Shown: positions 33,051-43,733 of the stretch, one piece after another
Layout of the letters: each line of letters opens with the position of its first letter
How positions within the stretch are numbered: position 1 is the stretch's first letter
Source of the DNA: Proteles cristata cristata
Lineage: Eukaryota > Chordata > Mammalia > Carnivora > Hyaenidae
Assembly (NCBI GenBank): GCA_017311185.1
Contig: JAESUZ010000420.1
Location: 868,001 to 932,000 of the forward strand
Direction: 5' to 3'
DNA length: 64,000 nucleotides
Made by a program: the position numbers and the translations under genes
The notes under the pieces: model-generated
The model's database searches: none
What the model saw: only the letters and a program-made list of their open reading frames with translations
What the model was told of the DNA's origin: nothing

Positions 33051-34352
33051 ATCTCTATTTCTCTACTCGCCATCTTATTCATAACAAAGGAGACTCAGGT
33101 CGTTAGCATATAACATATCCAGCAGGAAGAGTAGTAACAACAAATATTTCTTCAGGTAGAATTTGCCAGGTGGCTGGACATTCTAAGCAGCGGGGCTCAG
33201 CCGTAACTCCCAGATTTCTGATCTAGACCACAGACTCGCTGGGCTGTGCCCTGGGACGTGTTCCCTCAGGGTAGAATTGGTGCAGAGAAGACGCAACCAG
33301 GAGAAGAGACCAGCTTTTGAGATGGGTTGTGAGCACTGAGCCAAGGGCCTTTGTCCTATGTACAGCCACGAGGCACCGACTACCTCGTCCTTCTTCCAAA
33401 TGAGTACAAGGAGGTGAAAAACAATGCAATGAAAACTTTATTTAGAAGTCTATGAAATTGAACACTGGTAAGAACTTCATTTTCATACCTTTTTGGGAAA
33501 TTTAGAGAAAAGAAAACTGCTTTGAGCCCTGACATTTTCTCCCCTCAATCCGCAAGCATATTGCCTTTCGAGGAAAAATACTCCCTCATCTCAGGCAAAC
33601 CCCTTCTTCAGGGACAATAACATTTCTTTCTCTATATTGGAATGGGCTGGGGCCAGTATTTCCCAATCTTGCACTAACGGCATTTCGGGGTCTTAGTTAG
33701 AGACTAAAGAATGAATGAATGATCCAAGAGCTTGCATTTCAAATGTTGAAGAATTGTGAGATGAGAAATTCACCTTTTTTACCCTCCTTCTGTTGGTCAA
33801 TGCAGCTCAGTTAATCACAGGGAGAAAGATATTGGGATTTGGATGAGAAATCGTTGTTACAATGAAAACCAGGCAAAAATGGAATGGCCCAACTGCAGCA
33901 TTAATGAGCTCGTGTTCATTGGAGGCTCTCAAGGAGAGACTGGATTGTTCTCACACTGGATGTGGTACAGGCGCTGATAGAAAGGATGAGGGATTCAAAG
34001 TGTAAGGGTTTCTTCTATCCCTGAAAGTCTATAAATCTGTGTTTCTTGCTGTCTTCCTTTTTAAATATTTTATATTCAGGAGTATTTTCCGCTAGAGGAA
34101 CTTATTCCTTTTAAAACAGAAGACAAACTTTTCCAGAGAACTAAAAAATCATCACACAAACTGCCCAAACTGGCTTCTCAGGGCTCCGCAGAGAGATCGT
34201 GCTTTTAACAAGTTGAGTCAGGGATTTTCTGCAAAAACGAATGAACTCGGCTTCCACTAGCTTAGAGCTAGAAGATTCTTCCTGATCTCTCTCAGGTACC
34301 GTAGGGTTGACACAAGTGTGGGGGCAAGTTCAGTAGAGGGGAGGGGAAGACA

Positions 34353-34354
<2 letters not shown>
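33051..34354. other. Unassigned; partly conserved-looking
   Basis: No transposon recognised. 33790-33990 has a mixed texture ('AGCATTAATGAGCTCGTGTT') like conserved noncoding DNA. Confidence 0.3.
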
Positions 34355-34401
<47 letters not shown>

Positions 34402-34417
34402 CACACACACACGCATG
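34355..34417. repeat. (GT)n continuing into (AC)n, Z-DNA and hairpin-prone
   Basis: About 22 GT units, then ACGCACACACACACGCATG. Strict purine-pyrimidine alternation for 63 bp, and the GT and AC arms can pair. Confidence 0.9.
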
Positions 34418-34491
34418 GCCATGAGCAGGGATGTGTGCATGTAAGGATACTGAACTCTTAGGCAGGTTCCATAATTAGTGCTACAGTTCTT

Positions 34492-34705
34492 TTGAAAAGT
34501 TTTTTCTATGTTTATTTCTGAGAGAGAGGAGACAGAGCCTGAACAGGGGAGGGGCAGAGAGAGAGGGAGACACAGAATCTGAAGCAGGCTCCTGACTCCA
34601 AGCAGTCAGCACAGAGCCCGATGCGGGACTCAAACCCACGAACTGCGAGATCGTGACCTGAGCCGAAGCCCCACACTTAACTGACTGAGCCACCCAGGCA
34701 GCCCC
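34492..34705 (-). mobile_element. Can-SINE, reverse, with TSD
   Basis: TSD AGTGCTACAGTTCTT (34477-34491) / GGTGCTACAGATCTT (34706-34720). Right end reads CACCCAGGCAGCCCC, with one inserted base. Confidence 0.93.
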
Positions 34706-34839
34706 GGTGCTACAGATCTTTGGTGAGAATTGCTGGTCTAGCCTGAACTGAGGCCTAGTGTTCTGGAGCCCTGGATCTTCTTAAGGGCTGGAAGGCATGG
34801 CTTAGCGGGCACTGTGTTCCGGCAGAAGACAAGGAACCT

Positions 34840-35070
34840 GGAGCCACAGACGGACAGGGGCCAAAGGTCAGCAGGAACCATGGGTCAGGAGGCACAGGGC
34901 GTGGACAGAAGCTGTGGGTGGAAAAATCTGGATCCGCAGAAGCCTTCAGTTAGCAGCAGAGGCCACAGGTCAACAGGAGACATGGGTCAGTAGGAGCTTT
35001 TGTTCCTCACACACCAGGGTCAGCAAGAGCCACAGTCGGCCGACAGAGGCACCAGTGGGTGGTGGGCAGA
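34840..35070 (+). repeat. Degenerate short minisatellite, ~22-24 bp theme
   Basis: Repeated, imperfect versions of GCCACAGGTCAGCAGGAGCC: near 34860, 34880, 34960, 34985 and 35010-35050, often followed by CATGGGTCAG. No known family recognised. Confidence 0.45.
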
Positions 35071-35575
35071 GACTATGCGATGCATAGAAAGAGGGCAGCA
35101 CCAGACGTGAAGCCTCGATGCCAAAGGAGATCGGAAGCCATAATTAGGCAGAAACTACAGAGAAGCAAGGAGCTAAGTAGAGAGCGCTTAACAACAGTAT
35201 TATCAATGACGTGTAGAGAGTAAGTAAGTCAGCATCCTGGTAGGGTGGGGAGCACTGCGCTTCCCAGAGCTGTCGAAGAGGCCCAGGACACGCGGGTGCA
35301 CTGAATCCTGAACAGCCAAACCCTGAACAGCATTGTAGAGTCTCTGAGAACCAGCGGTTTGGAAACAGAGATTCTTGTCTTTCCTAATTTTCCAGGCATT
35401 CTTATCATAAACCTATACCACACGTTATTTCTCTTGGTTGGATGCCTAAAAAGAGAAATTCTCAAGATACAGTATACAAGCTTGTGTTTTAAGGTTCTTG
35501 ATACGTATTGTGAAATTGCTTTTCAAAAATGATGAATAAATTTGTTCTTTCCCACCTTCTAGTCAAAGTACTCAT
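35071..35575. other. Unassigned stretch
   Basis: Nothing recognised. Confidence 0.4.
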
Positions 35576-35592
35576 AAAAATGCATTCTTTTT

Positions 35593-36279
35593 AGCTGGCG
35601 AGGATGTGGAGAAACGGGCACCCTCCTACACTGTTGGTGGGAATGTTACCTGGTGCAGCCCCTCTGGAAAACAGTGTGGAGGCTCCTCAAAAAATTAACA
35701 GTAGAACTCCCCTAGGACCCAGCAATAGCACTGCTAAGATTTACCCAAGGGACACAGGAGTGCTGATGCATAGGAGCACATTGTACCCCAATGTTCATAA
35801 GCAGCACTCTCCACAATAGCCAAAACATGGAAAGAGCCTAAGTGTCCATCAACGGACGAATGGATCAAGAAGATGTGGTTTATCTATACAATGGAATACT
35901 CCATGGCAATGAGAAACAATGAAATCTGGCCATGTGTAGCAACATGGATGGACCTTGAGGGTGTTATGCTGAGCAAAATAAGTCAGGCAGAGAATGACAA
36001 ATATCATAAGTTTGCACGTATAGGAGGATTAGGAGGAACTTGACGGAGGACCAAGGGGGAGAAGAAGGGCAGAAATGGTGGGGGAAAGGGAGAGAGGCAA
36101 ACCATGAGAGACTCTTGAATGCTGACAAAAACTGAGGACTGATGGATGTGGGGAGGAGGGGGGATGGGCATGGAGGAGGACACTTGTGGGGATGAGCACT
36201 GAGTGTTATGTGGAAACTAATTTGACAATAAACTAAAAAAAAAAAAAAAAAAGAAAGAAAGAAATTTTATGAAGAGAAA
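35593..36279 (+). mobile_element. L1, 5'-truncated, exact 17 bp TSD
   Basis: ORF2 C-terminus then 3'UTR ending 'GAAACTAATTTGACAATAAA' and poly-A. TSD AAAAATGCATTCTTTTT at 35576-35592 and 36280-36296. The 3'UTR is the same type as the minus-strand L1 at 1.25 kb. Confidence 0.96.
35604..35990 (+). pseudogene. L1 ORF2 C-terminal remnant
   Basis: Open to 35819 with L1 ORF2p text (MWRNGHPPTLLVGM, then [18 protein letters not shown]). It continues in another frame through 'GAATACTCCATGGCAATGAG'. Frameshifted and truncated. Confidence 0.88.
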
Positions 36280-36296
36280 AAAAATGCATTCTTTTT

Positions 36297-36518
36297 TTAA
36301 AATTTGTTTTAATGTTTATTTTTGAGAGAGAGAAGGAGGGGACTGAGTGCAAGTTGGGGGGGCAGGGACAGAGAGAGGGGGAGACACAGGATCCGAAGCA
36401 GGCTCCAGGCTCTGCTCTGTCAGCACAGAGCCCAATTTGGGGCTCAAACTCACCAACCGCGAGGTCATGACCTGAGCCGAAGTCTGCCGCTTAACCTACT
36501 GAGTCACCTAGGCGCCCC
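36297..36518 (-). mobile_element. Can-SINE, reverse, same target as the L1
   Basis: Right TSD ATAAAATGTATTCTT at 36519-36533 is a third, slightly diverged copy of the L1 target. The SINE is thus older than the L1 beside it. Confidence 0.93.
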
Positions 36519-36533
36519 ATAAAATGTATTCTT

Positions 36534-37529
36534 AAAGATACAAGGTTTTAAAGGGGACTGAAAGCTATTAGTGTTGCCATCTGTCGGGAGGAATTTCCAG
36601 TGCAATATTTCAGATAGATGCTTGATGTGTAGAGTGAGAGGGCAAAGGAGATTGATACTTGCCATTCTGCCTGTGTGTCTCTACCATGCAAGCCAGAATT
36701 CTTCGGGAGTTTCAAGAGAAAGGATCCGATTCAGTTGAACCTGCCTTACTTCAACAAAATGATGTATAGGAGCACATGGCTTAGAAAGTCATGTGGTAGC
36801 TTTCAGGTATGGCTGGATCCAGGAGTTTGATGTCAGTCAGGACAACCATATTTACCCTTTTTTGCTGTTGTTGCTTTGTTTTGTTTTCTTTTAGGTGGTG
36901 TTCAATTTATTAACGTTGTACGTTCACCGAATCAGCTCTTCCTTAAAGTGAAGCTTAGCTTACAAATCTTATGACTCTTTACAAGAAGCTCACCTTGTGT
37001 TTGCTTACTTCTTTGTTTTAGGATTTAATATCTCGAGGTAGAAGACAATATTTCAAGAAGTGTTAGGTCTCATCTACCCTCCCGTAGATACACAGTCCAC
37101 AATAAGAACCGTGAACAGATCCACTTGCCGTCAGAAGTAATCCAAACTTACAACTCGCCACTTAAGACCTTCCACTGTGGGTACCAAACAGCCTTTGCAG
37201 TTTGTGCCGTTTCAGGTATCAAGTGTCCCAACCAATCCAAGTGGCTTGTCAACAGTTGTTTCTTTCCTATTCTTGCTTTTGGCTTCATTGCTTTCTTCTG
37301 AAAAGTGTAGTTCTTCCCATATACTTAAATCTAGTCCATCCAGGCCTTAGCCAAATGCGACCTTCCCTGTTAGGCATGTCTTCTGTCTTCTGCTGGCTCC
37401 ATTCCCTACTGTCTTTGTGTGAGTAATTAACATATTCTGCCCTACGTGGTAGTTTTCCTATCCTTAACTTTAGTCCTCTTGAGATTTTAACTTCATGAGG
37501 GCTGATAGCACGTCCTTCTTTCCTTTGCT
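36534..37529. other. Unassigned stretch
   Basis: Nothing recognised. Confidence 0.4.
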
Positions 37530-37635
37530 TTGTGTTGAGGTAAAATGGAATATATAACTGTATAACACTGTGATTCAACATTATACACACTACAGAGTGA
37601 GCGCCATTGTGAGACTAGTTACCACCCAGCACCAC
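37530..37635 (-). mobile_element. Old L1M fragment
   Basis: 'GCCATTGTGAGACTAGTTAC' and neighbours resemble a reversed L1M 3' region. Short. Confidence 0.4.
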
Positions 37636-38125
37636 GCATGTGAGTCATATCTACTTCTACCTTCTACCTCAACTCTGGGGGTTGACCGCTCTGATTGGCC
37701 AAATTAGGCCCGTGGCATGTGCCTACTCTTAGAGCCAGAGGTGAGTGGAATCAGACTGGCTCCCCCCCTGCAGTCCAAGCTACATAACTTGAGACATCTA
37801 TGGCTTTGAATCAGGAGGAGTTGGCAAGTCCAGGCATACATCCACAAGGCCCATCTTCACGGACATGGAGGCTTCAAGACACCCTCCCCCGTGGGCAGAA
37901 GCAGCTTTTGAAGATGTTCGGGATGGCTTGGACCGTCCTATCAGTTACGTCCATCTTGGACATGTTCTAAAACCTAGAGCATAATGCTATAATTTTCAAC
38001 GTGACAAGGCTACAGCCTGCGGAAAGAAGGTATGTACCTGTCTTGTCATATCCGGGATGCGGAGTCAACAGAGATAGAAGTCTACGCCTGGAACAGCCGT
38101 AAGTACAATGCATGGAAAGTCCTTT
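37636..38125. other. Unassigned stretch
   Basis: Nothing firmly recognised. 'CTCTGATTGGCCAAATTAGG' might belong to an old LTR. Confidence 0.35.
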
Positions 38126-38138
38126 GAAGCATCATTTT

Positions 38139-38329
38139 CAGGTTTATTTATTGGTTTTGAGAACAAGAGAGAGCATGAGTGGGGTGGTGACAGAGGGAGA
38201 GAGAGAACCCCAAGCAGGCTCCGCACTGTCAGTGCAAAGCCTCTCAGTTCAATCTCACAAAGCATGAGATCATGAACTGAGCTGAAATCAAGAGTCAGAC
38301 ACTTAACTGACTGAGCCCCCAGGGGCCCC
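38139..38329 (-). mobile_element. Can-SINE, reverse, with TSD
   Basis: TSD GAAGCATCATTTT (38126-38138) / AAAGCATCATTTT (38330-38342). Older, CpG-poor copy. Confidence 0.93.
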
Positions 38330-38342
38330 AAAGCATCATTTT

Positions 38343-39239
38343 AAATAACAGCATAATAATCTGCTACTCTGGGGGGAGGGAAAGCTTGGGAAACACCCTT
38401 TTCTATGGTGCAACACCCAGGGGCTTTCTGCTGAGGGCAGCCTGGGTCCACCTGAGCGGAGCAAGCGCCCCCTCCCCTCAGCCCTCCCCGGTGGCATAGT
38501 GGAGGGCGGGGCACCAGGTTTGATTGAATTCAGGCCCTTCGACTATCTATCTTGCTAAGCAAAAACAACCATCCCCAGATGCTTGGGAAATTCGAAGCCA
38601 TCCCTCCTCCTGATTTGCTTTTCTCCTGCATAAAGGCATTTTCATATCACGTGCTCCTGAAAATGTACTTCCTTGTGTGTGAAACCTGCTAACAGCTCCC
38701 CCGAGGAGTATCTGTGCATGTAACGAGGGCCCAGGCTCCTGGTGTCAGAGCTCTGATGGAGAGGATGCTCTCCCCCAGGCAGCACTCCTTCTCAGAACCT
38801 CCACGAGGCGACCCCAGGGAGCAGTCCGTGTTAACTCCGGGCCACTGTGGCTGGGAAACCGCTTTCTATAAAATCTCTATCTTCTCTTGCCTCGTGGCCC
38901 CAACTCTGGGGTGAGAAATGAGCCTCCTACAGCTGCTCATCACCTGCTTCTCTTCCCCCTTCCACAGGATCTGCCTCTCAGGAGGCTTCACATCCATCCT
39001 CCTGGGCCTCACCATTTAGTGGGGGGCACAGGCATGTAATTAAGCCAAGGTGACACAGTTTGAGAAGTGCTAATTATAAGGACGGTCAGAATGCTGGAGT
39101 ACCTTAGAATGAGATGAACAAAATGTGCCCAGGAGATCTAGAGATCTTAGCAAAAGAGGAAGAGCTCAAATCCAGCCCTGAAAGGACAGGAGTTTGCCAA
39201 GCAGAGATGAGAGTGGGTAACAGTTAAAAAATAAAAACC
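38343..39239. other. Unassigned stretch
   Basis: GC-richer at 38390-38520. No gene or repeat recognised. Confidence 0.4.
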
Positions 39240-39505
39240 AAGCTAACATTTGTGGGGTGCCCAATGCGTCCCAGTCGCTGTTCTAGGTGTTTACGTGTGT
39301 TTATGTGCATTACATGTCCCTCCCGTACAGCATTTGCATGTACGATCTCACTGGATTCTTACAACAACCATAAGAAGTGGGTGTTAATATTAACCCCATT
39401 TCACAGATAAGAAGATTCAGGCTGGAGAGGCTATTTGCTTCAAGTTATACTGAAAGTATGTGGTAGACCTGAGATTCCAACCCAGGCATTTGGACCCTGG
39501 AGCCA
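39240..39505 (-). mobile_element. MIR SINE, reverse, near full length
   Basis: 'CCCAGTCGCTGTTCTAGGTG', 'TTCTTACAACAACCATAAGA', 'AACCCCATTTCACAGATAAG' and 'GAGATTCCAACCCAGGCATT' match reversed MIR in order. A short insertion sits near 39300-39340. Confidence 0.82.
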
Positions 39506-39584
39506 TGTTACCTGAATGAGCATAGGAACAATGTGATGAAAGGCATGGAGGCATTGTGGTGATTTAAAAATATATCCTTCCCTT

Positions 39585-39781
39585 GGGGGGCCTCGGTGGC
39601 TCAGTCCATGTCTAAGCATCTGCTGAGGTCATGATCTCATAGCTTGTGAATTCAAGTCCTGTATCGGGCTCTGTGCTGACAGCTTAGAGCGTGGAGCCTG
39701 CTTTGGATTCTGTGTCTCCTTCTCTCTGCCCTTCCCTGCTCATGCTCTCTCTCTCAAAAACAAATATTAAAAACATTTTCT
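39585..39781 (+). mobile_element. Can-SINE, degraded head
   Basis: GGGGGCCTCGGTGGCTCAGT head with indels. TSD AAAAATATATCCTTCCCTT (39566-39584) / AAAAATGTCCTTGCCTT (39782-39798), diverged. Confidence 0.9.
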
Positions 39782-39798
39782 AAAAATGTCCTTGCCTT

Positions 39799-39949
39799 GG
39801 GACACCTGGGGGCTCAATCAGTTAAGCATCTGACTTCAGCTCAGGCCATGATCTCACAGTTCATGGGTTCGAGCCCCATGTAAGGCTCTGTGCTTGGGAT
39901 TCTCTCTCTGTCCATCTCTCTCTCCTCCTCCCCCTACTCACATTTTCAA

Positions 39950-39992
<43 letters not shown>

Positions 39993-39994
39993 AT
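39799..39994 (+). mobile_element. Can-SINE with (AAAT)n-expanded tail
   Basis: 'ACACCTGGGGGCTCAATCAG' head. Body is of the type lacking the GCCAGCTCAGAGCC block (ends GTGCTTGGGATTCT). The tail carries the (AAAT)n below. Directly abuts the previous SINE's right TSD. Confidence 0.91.
39948..39994. repeat. (AAAT)n microsatellite
   Basis: About 11 units, grown from the SINE tail. Confidence 0.93.
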
Positions 39995-40699
39995 GAGTCT
40001 CATAAAATGAGACTATGTCCTTCTCACACATGGTGGGGTCTTAACTTCCCTGTCCTTCAGTATGTGCTGGACTTACGGACTTGCCTCTAATGACTACAAT
40101 TAAGTGGAAGTGATGGTGTGTGGCTTTTGAGGACTCAGTTATAGAAAGCACCATGGTTACAGCCTTCCTTCCTCTCAGATCACTCACCCCAGGGAGAGCC
40201 AGCTGACATGTTGTAAGGAGACTCAAGAAATCCAATGGAGACATCCACATGGTGAGGATCCAAAGCATCCAGCCAACAGCCAGCAAGGACCTGAGGGCTC
40301 CCACTAACAGCCATGTGGGTGAGTTTGGAAGCAGATTCTCCAGTGTCCATCAAGCCTTTAGAGACCATGGCCTCGGCTGACATCTTTAACTACAACCTTC
40401 TGATAGACCCTGAATCAGAACGACTCAACTAAGCTGCTCAGAACTCCTGACCCACAGATACTTTGAGAAAATAAACGTGGGTTGTTTTAAGCCATCAAGT
40501 ATTGGGGTTATTTGTTACACAGCACCAGATGACTGATACTAACTAATGAGAATGCTTTGTGTCTCCACTGTACCTAGGCGGCCAGTATCCGGGATGCTGA
40601 AGCTCAGAGTTTACAGAGAACCACAAAAGCTTCTAGGATAAATTATAAAACACTACAGTTGATCTGTAAGCTCATGCTCACAGAGCCTACTTCCCAAAA

Positions 40700-40955
40700 C
40701 CAACTGTCTACTTCTCCAATCCAGACCCTTCCCACACCTAGTCAGAAAATACTTCCATTTCTAGAACTTCTTGTCAATGCCACTATATAACTTCTATTAT
40801 ATCACCCCTTGCTTTGCAGCCATTACTGGACAGGATTTTCTTCCCAACTAGATGGCAAGCCCCTGGGAAGCTGGGCTCACATTGTATTCTTCTTTCTCCT
40901 TGCATACAATCGTTTGGTCACTGCAGGAGCCCCATAAATGTTTGTGGGATAAAAG
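40700..40955 (+). mobile_element. L2-like 3' end
   Basis: 'AACTAGATGGCAAGCCCCTG' and 'GGAGCCCCATAAATGTTTGT' match the L2 3' end. Confidence 0.55.
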
Positions 40956-41735
40956 CAGCCCACTCTGAAACTACATGGCTGATGGATTGACTTTTATTCA
41001 ATTTCAGCCAATGTGCTGTCTTCTTGTCTCTGGCTTGGAGTACGACGTCTGTGAGCAGGATAGATTGAGACCCAAGAGGCAAATTAGTTGAAAGCACCAG
41101 TCGGAAGCTTTCACCACAGTGGTATGGAATGATTCACACCTGTGTAGACTCAGGAATAATGCACACCAGAACTTTCCTGGCAGGCCAGCATTGACGGGGC
41201 AATAAGCCAGAGATAGGGATGTTCCGGGGGGTAAGCTAAGGCCGGCCACCAAGGGTGATGCCCATCACTCTGAGCTATAGTCTCTAGGTAACGTTTGAAT
41301 TCCTTCCTCTTTCTATCCTGCTCTCCACTATGTGCTCAGTTCCTGCACATTGAATATATTTGATACATATTTACTGAACAAAAGATTGTTGGTGTAGAAG
41401 ATAATTTTAATATTCATGACACCCAAACTCTCCAGGCTATTCCTACAGAGATAAGGAATTGGGTCTCATTTAAGAGGAGCTTTATAGGTAAAGAAGGACT
41501 CCACCCACAGGAGGTCAAGGGCAGGCACATCCTACCATGAGTAGACACTGGGAAAGGGTTCAAGGAAGTAAAATACAAATAAGAGAAGACCCCCAACCAT
41601 ATCAGTTGATGTAGGAGACACCTGTAACTATTATTATTTTCAGCTATCTGTTAGTTTCTTCTTATTTTAGTAATAGTCCCCTGAGATCCACTGGTGAACC
41701 GCCCTTCTGGTAATACTTTTTGGATGGAGTCAGCT
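40956..41735. other. Unassigned stretch
   Basis: Nothing recognised. Confidence 0.4.
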
Positions 41736-42270
41736 CTCTACACCTGGATCCTGGGAGGGACATGCATCCTGAACCTGGCCAATAGAAGCTCTGCATCTGC
41801 TAGTAACAGTGACTGGTTCAGGAATGGGCAAGTGACTCAGAGCCAATGAGAATCAGAGAGACTTTTGCAGCTACTACTGGGAGAGAACTTTACGTCTTTC
41901 CTGGTGCCCTGGAACCTGCTGGCAGTTGACTTCAGAGGTGCTAGCATCTTGCTTGGCATCAAGGGGTAGAATCTAAGAATGAAGTTAGCAGAGTGGAAGT
42001 CAGAGATTGGAAAGACTATGAAACAGAGTTCTCAGGACACAATTGTAGACTCTTCAGGAAGTGTATCTCTAAGTATCTCTGAGCTTTTTAGTTAGATATG
42101 CCAAATTCTCTTTTTGTCTTAAGCCAATCTGACGGGGCGCCTGGGTGGCTCAGTGGGTTAAGGGTCCTACTTCAGCTCAGGTCATGATTTCACAGTTCAT
42201 GAGTTTGAGCCCTTCATTGGGCTCTGTGCTGACAGCTCAGAGCCTGGAACCTGCTTCAAATTCTGTGCAT

Positions 42271-42306
<36 letters not shown>

Positions 42307-42425
42307 GTCTCCACAGCTCTTGTGCTGTCTTTTTCTCTCAAAAATAAATAAAAATAAAAATAAATTTTTTAAAGCCAGCTGGAGTTTAGTTTTCTGTCAT
42401 TTCCAACTTTAAGACCCTGACCCAA
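41736..42425 (+). mobile_element. Old LTR-like element, split by a SINE
   Basis: 'GGGCAAGTGACTCAGAGCCA', 'ATGAGAATCAGAGAGACTTT' and the end 'AAGCCAGCTGGAGTTTAGTT', 'TTTCTGTCATTTCCAACTTT' fit an ERVL/MaLR-class LTR. Subfamily unknown. Confidence 0.45.
42134..42368 (+). mobile_element. Can-SINE with long (CT)n
   Basis: GGGGCGCCTGGGTGGCTCAG head, (CT)17-like run at about 42271-42305. TSD TTAAGCCAATCTGAC / TTAAAGCCAGCTGGA is diverged. Confidence 0.92.
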
Positions 42426-42529
42426 GTGACTGCCTTTGGATATTATTCCCATAGTCAAGTCCCCCACCCCAGGGTACAGGAAATATCAGACTCAAGGCAG
42501 CAAGACTGAGTCATTTCCTGCTGATTATT

Positions 42530-42920
42530 AACTTTACTTTCATAACTTAATAAGGAAGGTTTTTCGCTTATTTATTCAGCGATATAAGTCCAATACATTT
42601 TTTTCAAACGGTTAAGCAATTATCTCCAAATTATTATCCCCACAAATGTGAAATGCCACTTTTATCATATTCTACATTTCCATGTAGTTTTCCTTGGGGT
42701 ATTTCTAGGCTCTGGTCTGTCCCATTGATCATGTATTCCATTGTCATCAAGTTACTGTTTTATAATTTAGCTTTATACTACACATTAATATCTGTTGAAT
42801 GCTCGTTCTCCCCCTACCCGCCCCCCCCCCTGAAATTCTATTCTGTTTCTGGCATGATATTCTATTAGAAATTTAGCATCAAGGTCTAAAGAAATCCAAT
42901 TGAGATTGTGACAATTAATA
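42530..42920 (-). mobile_element. Old L1M fragment
   Basis: 'TTATCATATTCTACATTTCC', 'CTGTCCCATTGATCATGTAT' and 'TAATTTAGCTTTATACTACA' match a reversed L1M ORF2 region. Confidence 0.5.
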
Positions 42921-43335
42921 AAAGGAAACCTCATCCAGAATGAATTTGGGAGGCTAGCACGGGGACTTTTCACACGCAGAACCAACTGCAGACTGCACAA
43001 GAAGAGAGGAAATTTGGACCACGGAACGGACACTATTTTATTACTTCAGCAGGAGGAAGGAAGTCTTCTTCCTCACCTGGCAACAGCCCAGCCAATGGGA
43101 GACAGTCACAGCTCAGCCAATGAGAAGCCACTACAGTTTGAACTCCCAATTTCATCCAATGGACTTTCAGTTTACACCAGTCCCTCCTGCTCTCCCTCCC
43201 CTTCCCCTTTGAAAGAGCACAGCAAAGTTCCCTGCTTTGGTCTCCAGACTTGCTTATGGATTTGGGGAGGTTTGGTTGTTTTGGGTTGCACTTCTCAGCT
43301 GTTTCCAAATAAACCCAATTTTTGGCTAGTAAAAT
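42921..43335 (+). mobile_element. Possible LTR with three CCAAT boxes
   Basis: CCAAT occurs near 43092, 43117 and 43157, and AATAAA near 43308. The layout resembles a retroviral LTR promoter and polyadenylation unit. No TG/CA ends or TSD identified, and no coding part. Confidence 0.3.
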
Positions 43336-43646
43336 AATGGGAAGTTCTGTTTTTAAGGATAATAGGATTAAGAGAGGAGATAATTGGAAATGAGTGAGTC
43401 TTTCTATTCGGGATGTAAATGTTTATTTTTCACTTGTTTGAATCTTTGCAGACCTTTCAGTAAAATTTCATAACCTCATCTCATTAAATAAAAACACCCC
43501 CCAAACCAAAAAAAAACAACTATTCTTCTGGAGCTTAGATCATTCAGTTCTGACACTTAATTCCTTCCATATCCCCTCCACCTAATGACGTTCTGGACTT
43601 GCCTCTTTATTTAATCCACCCTCCTCCAATTTTAGCGGCCGCAGTG
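43336..43646. other. Unassigned stretch
   Basis: Nothing recognised. A NotI-type GCGGCCGC at about 43635 borders the next SINE fragment. Confidence 0.4.
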
Positions 43647-43733
43647 ACAGTGCCCACTTGGGATCCTCTCTCTCTCTCTCTGCCCCTCCCTCTCCTCTTT
43701 CTACCTCAAAAATAAATAAATAAACTAAAAAAT
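43647..43733 (+). mobile_element. Can-SINE 3' fragment (5'-truncated)
   Basis: Only 'GGGATCCTCTCTCTCTCTCT', the CCCTCC block and the AAATAAATAAATAAAC tail remain. Confidence 0.8.

Larger units (their letters stand above)
39555..40550 (+). mobile_element. MLT1-like LTR, split by two SINEs
   Basis: Begins 'TGTGGTGATTTAAAAATAT'. After the SINEs it continues with 'GTGCTGGACTTACGGACTTG', 'GAGAGCCAGCTGACATGTTG', 'TGAGAAAATAAACGTGGGTT' and 'GGGGTTATTTGTTACACAGC', the MaLR LTR order. No internal ERV sequence. Confidence 0.7.

Noticed and set aside
38390..38520. Possible CpG-island promoter
   Set aside because: GC-rich but with few CpGs and too short. No associated open frame or start-site motif.
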